This document shows, one piece after another, positions 1-12,888 of a DNA stretch of 64,000 bases. A model generated the notes under the pieces. The model made no database searches. It was not told the origin of the DNA and saw only the letters and a program-made list of their open reading frames with translations. The position numbers and the translations under genes were made by a program. Source of the stretch: Sitta carolinensis (lineage: Eukaryota > Chordata > Aves > Passeriformes > Sittidae); the NCBI GenBank assembly GCA_032173965.1, contig CM063285.1, forward strand, positions 24,587,660 to 24,651,659, in the 5' to 3' direction. Position 1 is the stretch's first letter; the number at the start of each line of letters is the position of its first letter.

Positions 1-124
1 TACGTGGAGTAGCAACAGAGCTTCCATCTCTGCAGGGTCCTGCATGAGCCTCAAGTCCTCTGCAGGGTCACAGTGATGACACCTGTATGGCTGTCTAGAA
101 AGGGCTGAAGCAGTACTCTACAAA

Positions 125-140
125 GTGTGTGTGTGTGTGT
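125..140. repeat. (GT)8 microsatellite
   Basis: Eight uninterrupted GT units followed by an alternating purine-pyrimidine tail (atacatatg). A short dinucleotide repeat of the kind common in vertebrate non-coding DNA. Confidence 0.95.
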
Positions 141-946
141 ATACATATGCTTGTACCTTTAAATTTGTCTGTTATGGAAGCTGGAATCAACACATTTGCA
201 GGTTTACTTCCAAGTTCTTCTGTCACTGCTCTTTGGTAAATGTTAAAATGCTGTGAATAAAGTGAATGTGAACAGCATTATAAATGAAGTGTAAAAAAAT
301 CTAATCTTGTTGACATCAAAGACAGAATCTCCTGATTTCAGTGGGCTGATCCATAATTCTGATCTGATTATAAGGTAATAATATCATGTTCATGAAGAGG
401 ACTTCAGCTCAAAATCTGAAGAGCTAAACCTTGTAGTTTATTGCTTATTTTTCCTCTTGCAGGTTTATTTTATGAGTGAGTTATTTTCATTTTTTGAAAA
501 ATCCTTTTTCTTATTTGCTACTGTACTAACTATTTAAAGTAAATCCATATTATATATGGTGTCACTTCAGAGTGTTATTGTTTTTGTTGGTGTGGTTTAT
601 TTATTTAATCAATGCGGTATTACATTATTTCATATAAAAAAAAATAAACCAAAGATTTTTCTTCCAGAAACCAACTTCAGTATGCTTAGAGATATATAAA
701 GGGTTAGCCTTAGGCTTTTATGATGTAGAAGTAAAAATTAATAGCTAAGTGGTATGTTATACTTTGTCTAAAAAGCTCATTTAATTTTATGGCATGGGGT
801 TTGCATGTGTTTTCTTTTTTCCAATGATATTTTACAAAGTTTTGTGCCACAGCTTTCAAAGTCACTTATATAACACAAAAAGCACTTTAAAAACATGTAA
901 AGAGCTATTGTGGCAAAAGAATAAAGAATTTCCTCATGTTCTCTAG

Positions 947-970
947 TAAGTATCCTGTTAAGTATCCTGT
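947..970. repeat. 12-bp perfect tandem duplication
   Basis: The unit taagtatcctgt occurs twice head to tail with no mismatch. A two-copy perfect repeat suggests a recent replication-slippage event. No function is implied. Confidence 0.9.
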
Positions 971-3446
971 ATGTTATTGAGACTTCCTTCATCATAGAGG
1001 GTGGTCCACTGGTAATGTACTAAAAAAGGATAGTGTACAAAAATTAAATTATTATTTGACCCCACATCATTATATGCCACATAACTAATTAAAGCACACT
1101 TTAACAATGTACTCTTAATGTGCCGTCTGTTACTTGCATGACTCACTCAACTTTCACAAAGAATAAGTGATTTGTATTAGATGAGAGTAGCTAAGGATGT
1201 TTTTGGGGCTAGCAATTGCTGTCATTGCTATGTTAAATCACAGGCCCTAGCCTGGGATAGAAAGAGACAGGCTTATCTTGAGCCAGGAAAACAGCACCAC
1301 AGGACTGATAGCTCTGACTTAGGGCCTTGTTTAAAAAGTTATGACTCAGTGCAAGCAGCCAAGGATCCTTAGCCTTCCTCAGTTCACTCCAAAGCAGCCA
1401 TTAAGAGCCCTAATGTTCAGGTTGCGTGCCTCACTCTGATTATTTTTGGGAAGTTGATCACAGCAAGCCCTTTTTTTCCTAATAAGCATTCATCTTCATT
1501 TACTGGATGAAGGGAGCTCTTAGTGAAAGCTTTATACATGGTTGGGGATAATGGTAATTTCTGCCAAGCTCTGTAACTTTGTGCATGGACTGTGAGATTC
1601 TCTTTTCTTTCTTTGAGTTGTAAAGTAAAAAGCAGATATCATAATAGTTCTCCCTGATACAAGTACAAGCCAATCATATATATGGATAATAATTTGTGAG
1701 GGGATGAAGCTCTTTGGTCAAAATTGGCAATCAGTGATACTTAAACTATGTCATACAAGTGCTTGGAATATATAGGAGATCTAGTGCAACAATACCAAAG
1801 TTTCAAACACTGCAGAAGATTAATTATTTTTTTTTTTTAATAGGAACTCTTTTCCTTACTGCCTCGTTCTTACAGTCAGAATTGTTCAGCAGCATGCATG
1901 AGGACAATGCAGGGAGAATTTTTGACACATTGCAAAAGTGACCTTAGATAACTTGCTTATGCTTATGCTTCAGAATATAATTATTGAAACTCTAGGAGAG
2001 CAAATGGTCCTTGGGAGTTGTGAGAATGAGGTTTATTTTCCTCATGAAGTCTTAATTTCCAGTTCAATAGTATTGTGAGATATCTGAATTTAATAGCTTT
2101 CTTGCCTGGGACTGAATGTTGGTTACCTTAGAACTAAGAAAGCACAATTTTGAGAGTAGAAAATCATAGATAAGAAAAAATTCAAAATTTAAAGGGTGTA
2201 AAAATGTTTTTCTGAAGTTATTCAATCCCTTCAGCCCCAAAGTAATATTTTAATAGACAGATGGCAAATACAGTAGAGATAGAAAAGCAAGGTGAGTACA
2301 CCACTTTACACATATAATACAAGCTGATACCTACTTATTTATGTGTGAGAATATGTAGCTATTCTAAAGCAAAAGCAAATGATTGTCGATGTTATTATAG
2401 TGTTAAACACACAGAAGTTTATGAATTCAACACTACAATTGTTTAACTCTGCCCCTTGAAACCAAATGGTTCCTACACTTTTAAATAATGGCATGTGATA
2501 TGTCAGAGAAGATGGTAATGTTTAAAGGGCAAAATCTGAGGCATTATACATAGTAATACATGCAAGCCTGACTGTGAAAATATTTTGAAAATATAAAATA
2601 TTTACACAAAAAATGAAAATACCCAAGAGTACTGAAGAACTGCTGAAGCTATAATTGAAATTAATTAATTTTTCCTGCATGTAATTTACTAATAAAAAAT
2701 ATTTTATGTTTAACAGAAAGTAAGCTCTCTGAGTACAATCTTATGGGCATTAAAAAGTATATTAACATGCGAAAGAATGACAATAAAATATAATCTTCCC
2801 CTCTCTCATCACCCACCTGCAAACAAACACACTCAGTCTAAAAATTTGAGGAGTCTAAACTGGTAAAAATATGAAAACAGTTTTTTCAACATAGGGACAG
2901 TAGCTAACATTTTTAAAGGAAAAAAAAATCTTTGTTTTGCTCTGAAGAAATTTGTTTTGCTTACATTTTTCTCCAATCAAAATAAATCTGTCTTTATTTT
3001 TCTGCCTTCTATTTTCACCCTCTTTCCCATTTTCCCTAAAATAATAGGCTCACAAGTGGAAATATGGAAATGTTCTAAGAAAAGGGGAAATTACCACTGC
3101 TAAAAGTGATTTTTCACTTCCATGTCTGTTGCATAGTTTATGTATTCTCTTATAAAAATAGAAAGAGATAAGAAGCTTTCACAAGGCATCTAATTATTTC
3201 CTCTAAAAAAAGAACAACTAGTGACCCTTGTGAATTTGGACTATCTGGAATACATAAATTCCTAGCCCCATGGTCAGTCTAGTTGTCCTTTGCCCATCTT
3301 TAATGCCTTTATATTTTGCTCTTCTCTTTTGATTTCTGTCAAATCTTTATCTTTCACTTTTCCCTGGAGGTGTCCATACTGATGTAATAAAGAGGATTAA
3401 AGGGGCATTTCAGCATAATATTCCAGAGGCTCTGCAAGGGGTCTCT

Positions 3447-3508
3447 GGAATGAGAGACATTGAAAATTCTCTCAGTTGAGAGAATTCTCTCATTGAGAAT
3501 GAGAGACA
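3447..3508. repeat. Palindromic cluster with flanking direct repeat
   Basis: The 12-mer aatgagagacat occurs at both edges of this interval. Between the copies, attctctca (3466-3474) pairs perfectly with tgagagaat (3477-3485) across a 2-nt centre, and a second overlapping inverted segment (ttctctcattgagaatgagaga) follows. It could extrude as a cruciform or arise from template switching between the direct repeats. It is not a bacterial-type terminator, given the context. Confidence 0.8.
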
Positions 3509-4605
3509 TGATGTAGCTCAGCATGAGCTAGGGTCCTTTCAGGTAAAAAGAATTCTGGAAGATGCCCCAGCTTCATAGGGGTAGGCAGAGAAGGACACCA
3601 GTTCCAAGCCTCATAAAATAATAGAAAATCCTGAAATGCATATATTACTTGCATTAAAACCTCAGTAACAACTCTTGTCCTCTAAAGATTTGCTCCAAAG
3701 TGCTGTACTACTTGCTAAGCTACCCAAATGAAATGTCTTAAAAGGGTGTAATAACTCCCATCTAGGTGGTATGTCCTAAATTCAACTCCTCTCTCTGCTC
3801 AGCAGATCTAAATCTAAAGTTGTCCTCTGAAGCAGAGAACAGAACTGGTGTTTAAGGCAGTCTTTCAGTTTTCACAGACCTCCCTCCTGCCAGCATATTT
3901 TCCTTGACATAAAAAATTGTGGGATGGTCGGCAGGTGTGCAATTTGAAGACAACATGCTTCCTGCTATGTGATGACTATCTTAGTATCTTTTACCATCTA
4001 TCTCATAAGACCATGCTGGCTCACTGCAAAACCAGAGAAAAAACTTCAACCCAATCCTGGTGCTAAAAGAAGTTTGGGCCTTGTGCTGTGGTGTGCCCAA
4101 CTGCTGTTGGTATTTTAACTTTTAGCCAGACAGATTCTGCTCTACTGCACTTCCATTTATGAAAATTGCAGATGATGGCAGAGGTTATGTTAACAGGAAG
4201 TAACCATATGCAAGGAATTTAAAAATGAATTTGTAGCATTTTTATTTGTATATCTATACATGTGTTTTGTCTCATTCTGTGTTTTTTCCACCACATCTTT
4301 CAGAAAGCTACAAGATCAAAAGACCAAACTGGTATGAGCTTGTTGGAAAAGGACATGTAATTTCTGGCCACAAGCCAGAAGTCAACTTCAGCAAAAACTG
4401 AGGTGAGGGGAAGAGAGAGGAGAAAGAAAATAGGACTAGAAGACATTTTCATTAATTTTAGAAAGTCTCCTTTAGGAGGAGCTGATGACGGATAACAGGA
4501 AAAAACACACAGCAATAACGCCTAGGGAAGAGTAACATCTATAGAAGTTGTGTGTACTGTATGGCAAACAGTGACAGAAATTAAACAAAAGCTTCAGGTC
4601 AGTAT
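3509..4605. other. Non-coding stretch, no gene seen
   Basis: AT-rich unique sequence. A 71-codon minus-strand open frame at 4300-4515 is hydrophobic and has no motif I recognise, so I treat it as chance or as the far edge of the broken coding-like region that follows. Confidence 0.5.
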
Positions 4606-5813
4606 TTAGCATGAAATAAGGAGGCAATCGTGGTCACTTTTCAACACTTTCTGGAGCTGGATACTAAGAAATTGAGATGAATTGGAAGACATGACTTTGG
4701 ATGATCGAGAGCTAAACTCCTTAGCCCACTGATAACAACGTACAAGTGTCAGACATGCTTGACCCATGCTTGGTACTTTTATTACATTGGACATCGGTCA
4801 ATTCAGACTCATAAATGCCAAGATGACAAAGCAGATGAAATTCAGTGAAGCAATAAATCATTACAGTGTTGAAATGCAGCTGTGGTGAGGCTGTGAGCAA
4901 AGTCTTACACACGTTTAGCAACATCAAGTGCCAAGGACTCCTCATGAACTGTGAGCAGCTGAATTGAAGACAGTTGAAGGAAGCAGGAAGAGAGTTTTCT
5001 GAAAAATTAAGGATGTCAAATGGAATTATTTGATTTAAATGTCAATGATTAGTACTGGTTACACCTGAAAATGGCATGGGCAGTATGTACTGCTGAAAAC
5101 TGACAGGATAAAATGCAAAAGACAAGCACATGTAAGTGCAGCCAAGGCTAGTTTGTAGCAAGTATCAAGCATTGGTTAGATCGGGGTTTACTATACAATA
5201 TCAAAGTTGGACTTAATGGAAGAAATTGTCCTCAATAAGAATGATCAGAAAAACTATACCTCAAAAACCTGACAGAAGATTAATAGGTATAACTAATTTA
5301 GTAGTTGTGTTGATGTATATTTGAAATTTTGTAAGAAGATAACCCTGATTCTTGTTTTTTTGCTACTTTGTGGAAACTACATGCACAGAACATAACAAAT
5401 AAGCAGATTCTAGCATTTGGGAGCTGCAAGCAATTGTTCAACTACACAGAGACTTATTTTTTGCAACATTATTCAGTAAGACACTGACCAACAGATTCTT
5501 CCAGGCCCTTTGGTTATTAGTTGTTATGGAAAAGCATTCTAATGTGAATGTTTTAGACTTCAGCTTGCTACCCTTCCTTCTTCTGTTCCTGAATTTCTTC
5601 ATGCCTGGTTTCTTTGTCTGCTTTCCTGGCAGAAGTGTCATTGTTCACATCAAGAACATTATGAACTGCTTGAACAATCTTCAAAATGTGGCAGAACTGG
5701 TGTCTTCTGGAGCAGGTCACAGAATAAGCAAGTTCTAGCATCAGATTTTGAAGGATCTTACTGCTGAAGTTCTCAGATATAAGGGTGTTCAGTGAAAGGA
5801 GATTGTCTTCCAC
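4606..5813 (-). pseudogene. Weak coding-like patches, possible decayed gene fragment
   Basis: Several minus-strand open segments lie close together in shifting frames: about 5568-5813 (81 codons), 5438-5641 (67), 4721-4945 (74) and 4606-4794 (62). The first follows a pyrimidine-rich stretch ending in gatag, which resembles a splice acceptor, and it reads into the second only through a frame change near 5590-5570. The peptides are of mixed composition rather than simple repeat. I recognise no domain or catalytic motif and cannot name a parent gene. Chance open frames are a serious alternative, so this is a low-confidence call. Confidence 0.15.
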
Positions 5814-8640
5814 CCTATCAAAAGAGACACGGGCGGATATATGAAAATTTTAGGGAACTCCCTTTGGAGTTCTGTTTTAACCTGTTCTGATAGGAATGCA
5901 GGAAATAAATGAGCTACATAGTGTATATAACAGATGTTTAATTGCATCTGGGGAAACATTCATTATGAATATCATTCACACCGTACTTTACCTGTTCCTC
6001 TGGTGAACACCTGTGTGTTAGTAGTGCATGTGGTGGTAATGTGAGAAACTCTCACACCAGCCTTTTAAATTTTACTATTCCCTCTTTTTTAAAATGTGCT
6101 AAATTAGATACAGAAACAAAGAAACACACCTAAATAAACAAAGGAACATAAGGAACGTGAGCAATACCACACTGCCAGAAAGAGCAGGTGGAAATGTAAG
6201 TTTAAGGGCCATTAAAGCACTGTGAAATTTTTCAGTGTGTCACAATTACAGGAACACCTGGGTCAAATAAATTAGGACTAATCCATTGGGGGTGTTCTTT
6301 ACAGTCTGCTCTGGTCTCAGAATGGCTTGACCCTAACCTGTAATTCTGAACCAAAAAGGAACAAATTATAAGGGAAAGCTTCCCAGTTCAGGTGGCTGTT
6401 GTCAAGGTAATCCATTAATTTCTAATAGAATACAAAGATGGCAAAGAGAGTACAGATAAGGAAAAGTCTCCATGGGCCTTAAAGAGGAAATTCAATATGT
6501 ATATATGTTTGGCTAGCATATGAAGCTTGATAAAGGCCCTACCTCTGATTTCTATTTAATTTCAAACAAAATGAATTACTGATGTAAATCTAAAGAAAAG
6601 TTTATATAGGAGAGCTACTTTATGAAAATTATTCAAAAACTGGATTAAGCTTCTTGATTTCCAAAGGCTGAGAAAACATTCTGTATATCAAGTACAAAAA
6701 ATATACTTGGATCTTATGTTCCATAGGAACATCTGCCTGCCTTTTCTCCTTGGAATGGAAAAGGAATCAGTAGATATAAACTATCCCAGAAGACAGGTAA
6801 AGTTGGAGACTTTCTGTACTATGTGTTTAAGTACTACATGTACCTCATACACTGGTCCCACATTGCAACATCAAATTTTTTTGAGGAGAATTCATGGACT
6901 ACTTTGAGTTCCTTTACCTTCATTTTATCCACCATGACAGAGGAACAGACTTCCCTTGAACCTAAAAGAGAGTCAAAGAAAGGTCAGAAACGGTTTTCCT
7001 CTCCTCAAAATATTGCTGAAGGTACTTTTTTCCTCTTTAGAAAGATGATGATTAGTTAAGAGAATAGACAATAACCTTTGTGCATTTTTTTCCATGTCAA
7101 GCCTTTTTGCTAAGGAATATGTTGTGAGTTTATTTTTCAAGAATAAAAAGCTTGATTTTATTAAACCCAAATCTTGCAGTGGCTATATGTGTGTTAAGTG
7201 TACTTAAAATATCCTACTGTATGAAGTAATAAGAGTTTAAACAACTATAGAATTAATACAATAACTATCATTCTAGCATGCACACACATTACTCTTACCT
7301 AAAGTGATAATAAAAAAAAGTAAAAGCAAACCAGTTTAAAATCTGTGAATTCTGAAAGCAGAAACATATGAACAGCTAAGCAAGCAATGATGTTTTCTTT
7401 TCTGAATGGTATACCGTAGTCTCAACAAACAAATAGATGAATGCCTGGAGATATATTGAACTTCTTTTATGAAGTTTTAATATATCTAAGGAAATTCAAA
7501 GAACATAAATTCAACCCTTTTAATAATTATGCCAGCACTTAAAACAAAGGACCTTTTAAAACAAGAGTTTCTTCTTTTTTACAAGGGCTCTCCTCCCTGT
7601 TAGATTTAGGCAGCAATATGTCTGTTTCTGAAAACAGATCACCTAAAATTTATTATCCTAATCTACATGGAAGGAGTCCTAATAACACAAATAAACTGAA
7701 TTGTAGTACTTTGAGACATTGATAAATGGCAGTTGAAATGAAAGAAAGAGAAGACTGTACCAAGTGAAACAGTATTATCATGTTCTTCACTGCAAGCTAA
7801 AAAACTGAGCTGTTCTTACCAGGATGTGATTATTATCTCCTTAGAAAAAACAGAAAATTAGTTTTGCTAAAATGTGGGCAAGGTTGAAGGATTGAACAGA
7901 ATTGAACAGAACAGAACAGAACACAAGAACAGAAGCAGAACCTAAATTCAAATAATCCTCATTTCAAAACAGAGTCCATTGAAGAAGGTGTTTATGAAAG
8001 GATGAACAGTTGGAGATGATCTTAGGGATCACTGAACCTGTAAAGCATGTAAATGGTACATCAGGAATCTAAACTCTGCATTTATCTAATGTGAAGTCTT
8101 TCAGAAGTTTGTATAATTACAGACAGAAGTCCACCAGTTTTTATTGGAAATCTAAAGAAACATCAAAGTCTTGATCTAAAAATCTACCCATGGCATAACT
8201 CCTGTATCTGTGTTAAATGCTAGGCTTCTCTTGCCAGTAGAACAGAAATATATTTTGATATCTCAAGGATATTTGTCTAGATAATATTTGACATGGATTT
8301 GTATCAGTTTAAATTTTTATGCAATGTTGTAACTACAACAATTTAGATGAATAATATATTTACGTATGTTCAGGACCTACTAGAAATTAACTTAAACTAG
8401 AATACAAATGCTCGTAGAATGCATAAGACCATGCATTAGCATTATCAGCTTTACTTCAAGGTTAAAAGAAAATATTTTCATGGCACAGATTTTTCATGTG
8501 ACCTATACATAGGTCTTCCAACATTAGAAGTTGAAACAATGTTAGAATAAGGAACTACACAGAAAAGGATAGTTTTACCTAAAATGGGATTTTAGTGCAT
8601 TGGATCTTCTGTAATTTTTGAATTTTCACAGAAATATTCT
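5814..8640. other. Non-coding stretch, no gene seen
   Basis: AT-rich unique sequence with only short open frames on both strands and no clear splice-bounded exon. It contains a GAACA-type short tandem repeat (7891-7940). A CR1-tail-like phrase at about 8013-8045 (gatgatcttaggg) is too short to call. Confidence 0.5.
7891..7940. repeat. Degenerate (GAACA)n short tandem repeat
   Basis: Successive units gaacagaatt, gaacagaaca, gaacagaaca, then looser agaacagaag copies, give a purine-rich imperfect microsatellite of about 50 bp. Confidence 0.8.
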
Positions 8641-8800
8641 ATTCCCAGGGAAGTGGCCACAGCATAAGAAGCATTTGGACAGCACTCTTGAGCACATGGC
8701 GTGCTTCTTTGGGCTGTCCTGTGCAGGACCAGAAGCTGGTCTTTGATGATCCTAACATGTCCTTTCTAACTCAGGATATGCTTGGATTCTATGATTGTAA
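8641..8800 (+). mobile_element. CR1 LINE 3' tail fragment
   Basis: The segment reads through the familiar 3' end of a chicken-repeat-1 LINE: a gaagtggccacagca-like start, then the gtttggacagcactct, cacatgg.gtg and gggctgtcctgtgcagg phrases, then gatgatcct, then ttctaactcagg, and finally the terminal gattctatgatt motif. CR1 copies are normally 5'-truncated, because reverse transcription starts at the 3' end, and this one keeps only about 160 bp. It has many substitutions relative to the family sequence I remember, so it is an old, immobile copy. The boundaries are approximate. Confidence 0.85.
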
Positions 8801-10732
8801 ATTAGGCAGACTTTATATTTTAACTCTGATGCATGATTAATGGGTGCTTTTACACATCCCTAACAAATAGGGTTTTTTTAGATAGGACCCAAAATTAAGT
8901 CAGTCAAGAATCTTTATGAAGTGGGTACATTTAATCTGAAGGGCTTTCCTCATAAATATTGACTTGAAATATTTGGTATAGTGGCATCCAGAAATAAATC
9001 CATAAAGATAAATTATTCTGCATAAAATTTAGTACAGTTAACAGATAATATGCAGCTTTTGCATAGTTCCCCTGCTGCTGTTGTTTCTAACAGCTTTCCT
9101 TGTATGTGTTATATCTAGAAAGAAAAGGAAATGCTGACTAAATTCACTCAGCAACAATGACATTTTCTACAAGTCCCACTGTTAGTAAATAGCAACCAAG
9201 GCCCTCTGGTTCAAAACATGCCTTTTGTTTTAGCTATGAGCAGAGACACTAAGCTACCTGTGAGAGCTCAGGTACATGTCAATTGTTTCCATTAATAGAA
9301 ATATAAAAGTTCTTGGAAAGACTTCTAGCCACCTAGAGCTGGAAGTGTAGAGCAAAACATCTTGATTTTCTGTTAACAGACAGCTTTTGGCAATAACTCA
9401 TCCTTTGGTCTCAGAGTTTCCAATGGGGAGATTGCCACATTGACTGTGTTGGAATGGTCAGATGGCAGGAAAAATATTAAGGCAAGAACAGAAAAAACAC
9501 TCCAGATTTTTATATCCAGTGGATTTAATCTGAAAACTATCTTGAAAACACAGGGACAAACTCTTTAGCTGCTACTGATATCACCTTAGTGAGGTTTTAA
9601 CACCTCTGGGCAAACCATGCTGTTTTATATCAGCTGACAGAACCTACCATTACTTTTATTTCTGCGAATTGTGCAGACAGAGAAGGTTCATGCCTTTATG
9701 TTCACCAAGTATTTAATTCTAGAGGTGGGAGAGAGAAAATTTGGAGAGTTTTTGACAAGGGCCAAATTAAATTTCTTTTCTGCACAGAGTTCTGTACCTA
9801 TTTGGGCTGGTCAGACCAGATGAGATACTAAACAAGGCAGACCTCTGTTGGATTGCTTGGTTACAAATGTGCAAAGTGAGGAAACACAAGCAAATGAAAA
9901 AGTTCCATACAAAATGTTGGTACAAGTCCCATCAAATTGAAAATCTCAAGAATATGGACAGAAAAGCTGTGAAGACAGCTCTGAAGTCTGTCAAATTATA
10001 ACTGTTATATGATAAATGCACTGATGGAATATGATTGTTTACCTGTTTTTAATGGATAATAAAAATGCTTGTACTTCTAGAAGCTATTAAAACAATGAAA
10101 ATTAATGGAAATTTGAAGATATTTAAAGAGTGTCTAGGAAAAGCAAAATTATAATTAAACCATATTCATGCTATTAATGCATTTGTGAATCTATTTATTA
10201 TTTTGGCTGTTTAGTTTAACATTTTGCAAAGGTTGCAGTTTTAGTTTAAACGAGTTAGTTAAATGAGTTTAGTTAAATATTCCTGCAATTCTTTTAGACA
10301 GATTTTTTGGTATGAAGTTATCTACAGGAATAAGTCATTGTAGTCATTGTAACTTTTGACTTCAAAGGGATAGAATGAGCAGGATGAAGAGAGCTAAAGG
10401 ACTGTGTTCAGTCATAAAGGAGATTTTATCTCCTCTCCTGCTCCTCTTCCATTCCACCATGGCCATCTCTAATCTATGTTTCCTAAACTGTGCAGTAGCC
10501 CCTTGCAGGAAGTTGCAGGCACAAAGAAGTGGGAGTGAAACCACATTTTGCCAAAGGAATTACACTGTCACTGCTTCTGAATGAAGACCTGCCAAAAAGA
10601 GAATAACAATTTGTGTCCCTGATGTCAGTGGCTAGAGTGAGCAGACCTGAAATTCAGACAGAAAGATTAATTCTCAACCACTAGGCAGTGAGTTTGGAGG
10701 AGTTAATCACAAAAAAAGATTATGTAGGGAAA
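8801..10732. other. Non-coding stretch, no gene seen
   Basis: AT-rich unique sequence. A short inverted pair, tacctg/caggta, is centred near 9266. Short open frames on both strands just below 10.6 kb overlap each other and look like chance. Confidence 0.5.
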
Positions 10733-10878
10733 TTTGGGGCATCCCAGCTCTGGAGGGTCTTTTGGTACAAGCCAAACAAACATTTTTGAAAATAGCACAG
10801 CTAGAGTTGATCCTATCCTGGGGCAAGAGATAGACCAGATGACTTTTCAAGTCCCCTTCCTAGTCTATTTTTCTGTGG
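10733..10878 (+). mobile_element. Ancient CR1 LINE 3' tail fragment
   Basis: The order of phrases matches the older amniote CR1 tails: ctctggagggt, then ttttggtacaagccaaacaaaca, then gttgatcctatcctggggcaagaga, then accagatgactttt.aagtcccctt, then tctatttttctgtgg. It is 5'-truncated to about 145 bp. It belongs to a different, older subfamily type than the copy at 8.64 kb, because the tail wording differs (accagatgac against gatgatcct). The 63-codon open frame crossing it is incidental. Confidence 0.75.
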
Positions 10879-12647
10879 CTGTAGCTGCTCTGACTCACCT
10901 CTTGTACAGACAGTATCTGTTTTAGTACTGGCTATTAAACAAAAATACCCAATTTTCCATCACTAAAGATGCTGATCATTCCTTATTCTAGTCAATTGAA
11001 CAAGACAAGAAACTATTCTTTGGTTTCACCTCTATACAGGAATGTCACTAACAGCAGTAATTCCAGCAGAATGTCCTGTGTCTGCCAAGGGATGAGAGCA
11101 TGAGTCTCTACCTATTTCTTATATTGATGTATTTTCACTGAGTCCTTTCCCTCCAAACTGAGACAGTAAAAGCCCCAATAGCTGCAAACAATAATGTTTG
11201 TTCTGAAAGGCAGGCAATAAACCTTTAACAAACAATGTCACTGTAACCCCTAAATAGTAATTGTACTGCCTAAGGCATCTGATGAAGGATTCTAGTGCTC
11301 CTGCTATATTGTGTCAGGCAGATACATCAATCAAACTCCATAATGGTCTAAATTGGAAAATAGGGTAGTGGGAATAAACAGTTCTAAAAAGTGGTGAAAC
11401 TTTGTGACAAGCAGCCTTAACAGACCAATCTTGATTCTAAACATAGAAGCAATTTTAGGGCTTCTCTGGAGGCAGAGGACAATTATTGCCTAAACAAATA
11501 AACTAGTGTCTCAGTACCTCTGGCATTCTCTAAAGTTAGTTTGAAGAGTTTTGAGTTCTGAATAGTAAAGTTTCAGGGACTTTGTAGCTTGACCCATTAA
11601 CTTTCCTTGAGCTGTATATGGACATCCTTTCAGATAATCCATATGCTAAAGTGGAATAGAATGAGAAAACTGGAATGTGTTATGATTTTAGTGCTAATTC
11701 TTCTGCCAACAAAAATAACTAGATCTGAACTAAGATTAAATATATATGTCAGGCACTGAATTTGACTCCAGATGAAGACTGCACACTTAAGGTTCTTAGG
11801 TTTAATAAAAGACCTGAACTTCATATTCTATTAGGAATGTTTATTTTAATCTGTATGGCAAAAATGGACTTATCTGAGCATTTAAATTCTACTGTGCCGA
11901 GGTCTCTTTGCCTTGTACGTGAACATGGAATCCAGAGCCTACAGGCTTATGCATGCATTCATACTTGGACCTTGTACTGAATGGAATCATACGATGACAG
12001 AGGAAAAAAAAAGCTTTTCCTAAGAGCTATTCCTCCATGGGAAGTGGTTATTCAGACTCTGAGAACAATTTTAAATGACACAAGGATTTAGATTTCTTAG
12101 CTTAGCCCCTGTTACGACTTGAAGTTGAATTTTTTGTGTGAAGTGCTCACACCCTCTTCCAAGACTAACTGTAGAGATTTTGTGTGAGGATTAACCAAGA
12201 TGCAAAATTCAAATAAACTGCTATGTGGATACAATCTGCATAGTCCTCATGGCAAAACAATTTTAATAAAATATTTAAGCTAATGCATAATTTCACATAT
12301 GTTGCTTAATCATTCTGTAACATTCCATCTAATGTGATTTTACTTCAAATGCAAAGCTACATCAGCATGCAATTGTGGAGAAATTACAGTATTTTCTGTG
12401 CAGCATCACAGTATTGCAGTGGTATGATTTGATAATTTGCATCTGAGAACAACCTGGCTGATTAGCAGCTGTTCAATTCTGATGTTGTTTTTATCAGAAG
12501 AACTTAAAGAAGCTCCCCAACTTACTGTGTAATACCCTGCTTAGAAATTTACATCTGCCTGAAGAGGTTCTGCCCAGTGACATTGTTGTAGCATTTTCCA
12601 TGCATATGGCATTATGCTTTTTGTGCAGAAATATATAATACAGCCTG

Positions 12648-12665
12648 AAAAAAAAAAAAAAAAAA
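12648..12665. repeat. Poly(A) run, 18 nt
   Basis: Eighteen consecutive A follow cagcctg. An 8-mer, actgctat, occurs just after the run and again near 12,219. That is too short to claim as a target-site duplication of a retrocopy. Confidence 0.9.
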
Positions 12666-12873
12666 GACTGCTATCTTCCCTCTCTATCAAATAAAGTTTG
12701 GGTAGGTTGAACTTTATTAATATTTAATTTTTTCTGATTTCTGCTCTCTCTGTCATTATTTTAACAGCATAAAATATATTAACAAGATTAGACTGAGGGG
12801 ACACAATTTATAGGAATGAGTACCAATTCCATGCACATTCCTTTTGGATTTCTTTTGAGTGAGCACATCTATT

Positions 12874-12888
12874 AAAAAAAAAAAAAAA
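12874..12888. repeat. Poly(A) run, 15 nt
   Basis: Fifteen consecutive A followed by gaaaaattaaa. A simple A-rich tract with no flanking duplication seen. Confidence 0.9.

Larger units (their letters stand above)
1..3446. other. AT-rich non-coding stretch, no gene seen
   Basis: I see no open frame longer than about 70 codons, no plausible exon with paired splice sites, and no recognisable transposon. It contains a short GT run and a 12-bp tandem duplication, listed separately, plus a T run near 1828. The part around 1180-1440 is slightly less AT-rich but shows no motif I can name. Confidence 0.6.

Noticed and set aside
3466..3485. Hairpin as a rho-independent terminator
   Set aside because: The window is vertebrate nuclear DNA and no U-run follows the stem.
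8013..8045. CR1-tail-like phrase gatgatcttaggg
   Set aside because: Too short, and it is not followed by the terminal attctatg motif. Probably chance.
12219..12674. Possible retrocopy ending in the A18 run with actgctat flanks
   Set aside because: An 8-mer in AT-rich DNA over 440 bp is weak evidence, and the body looks like unique non-coding sequence.
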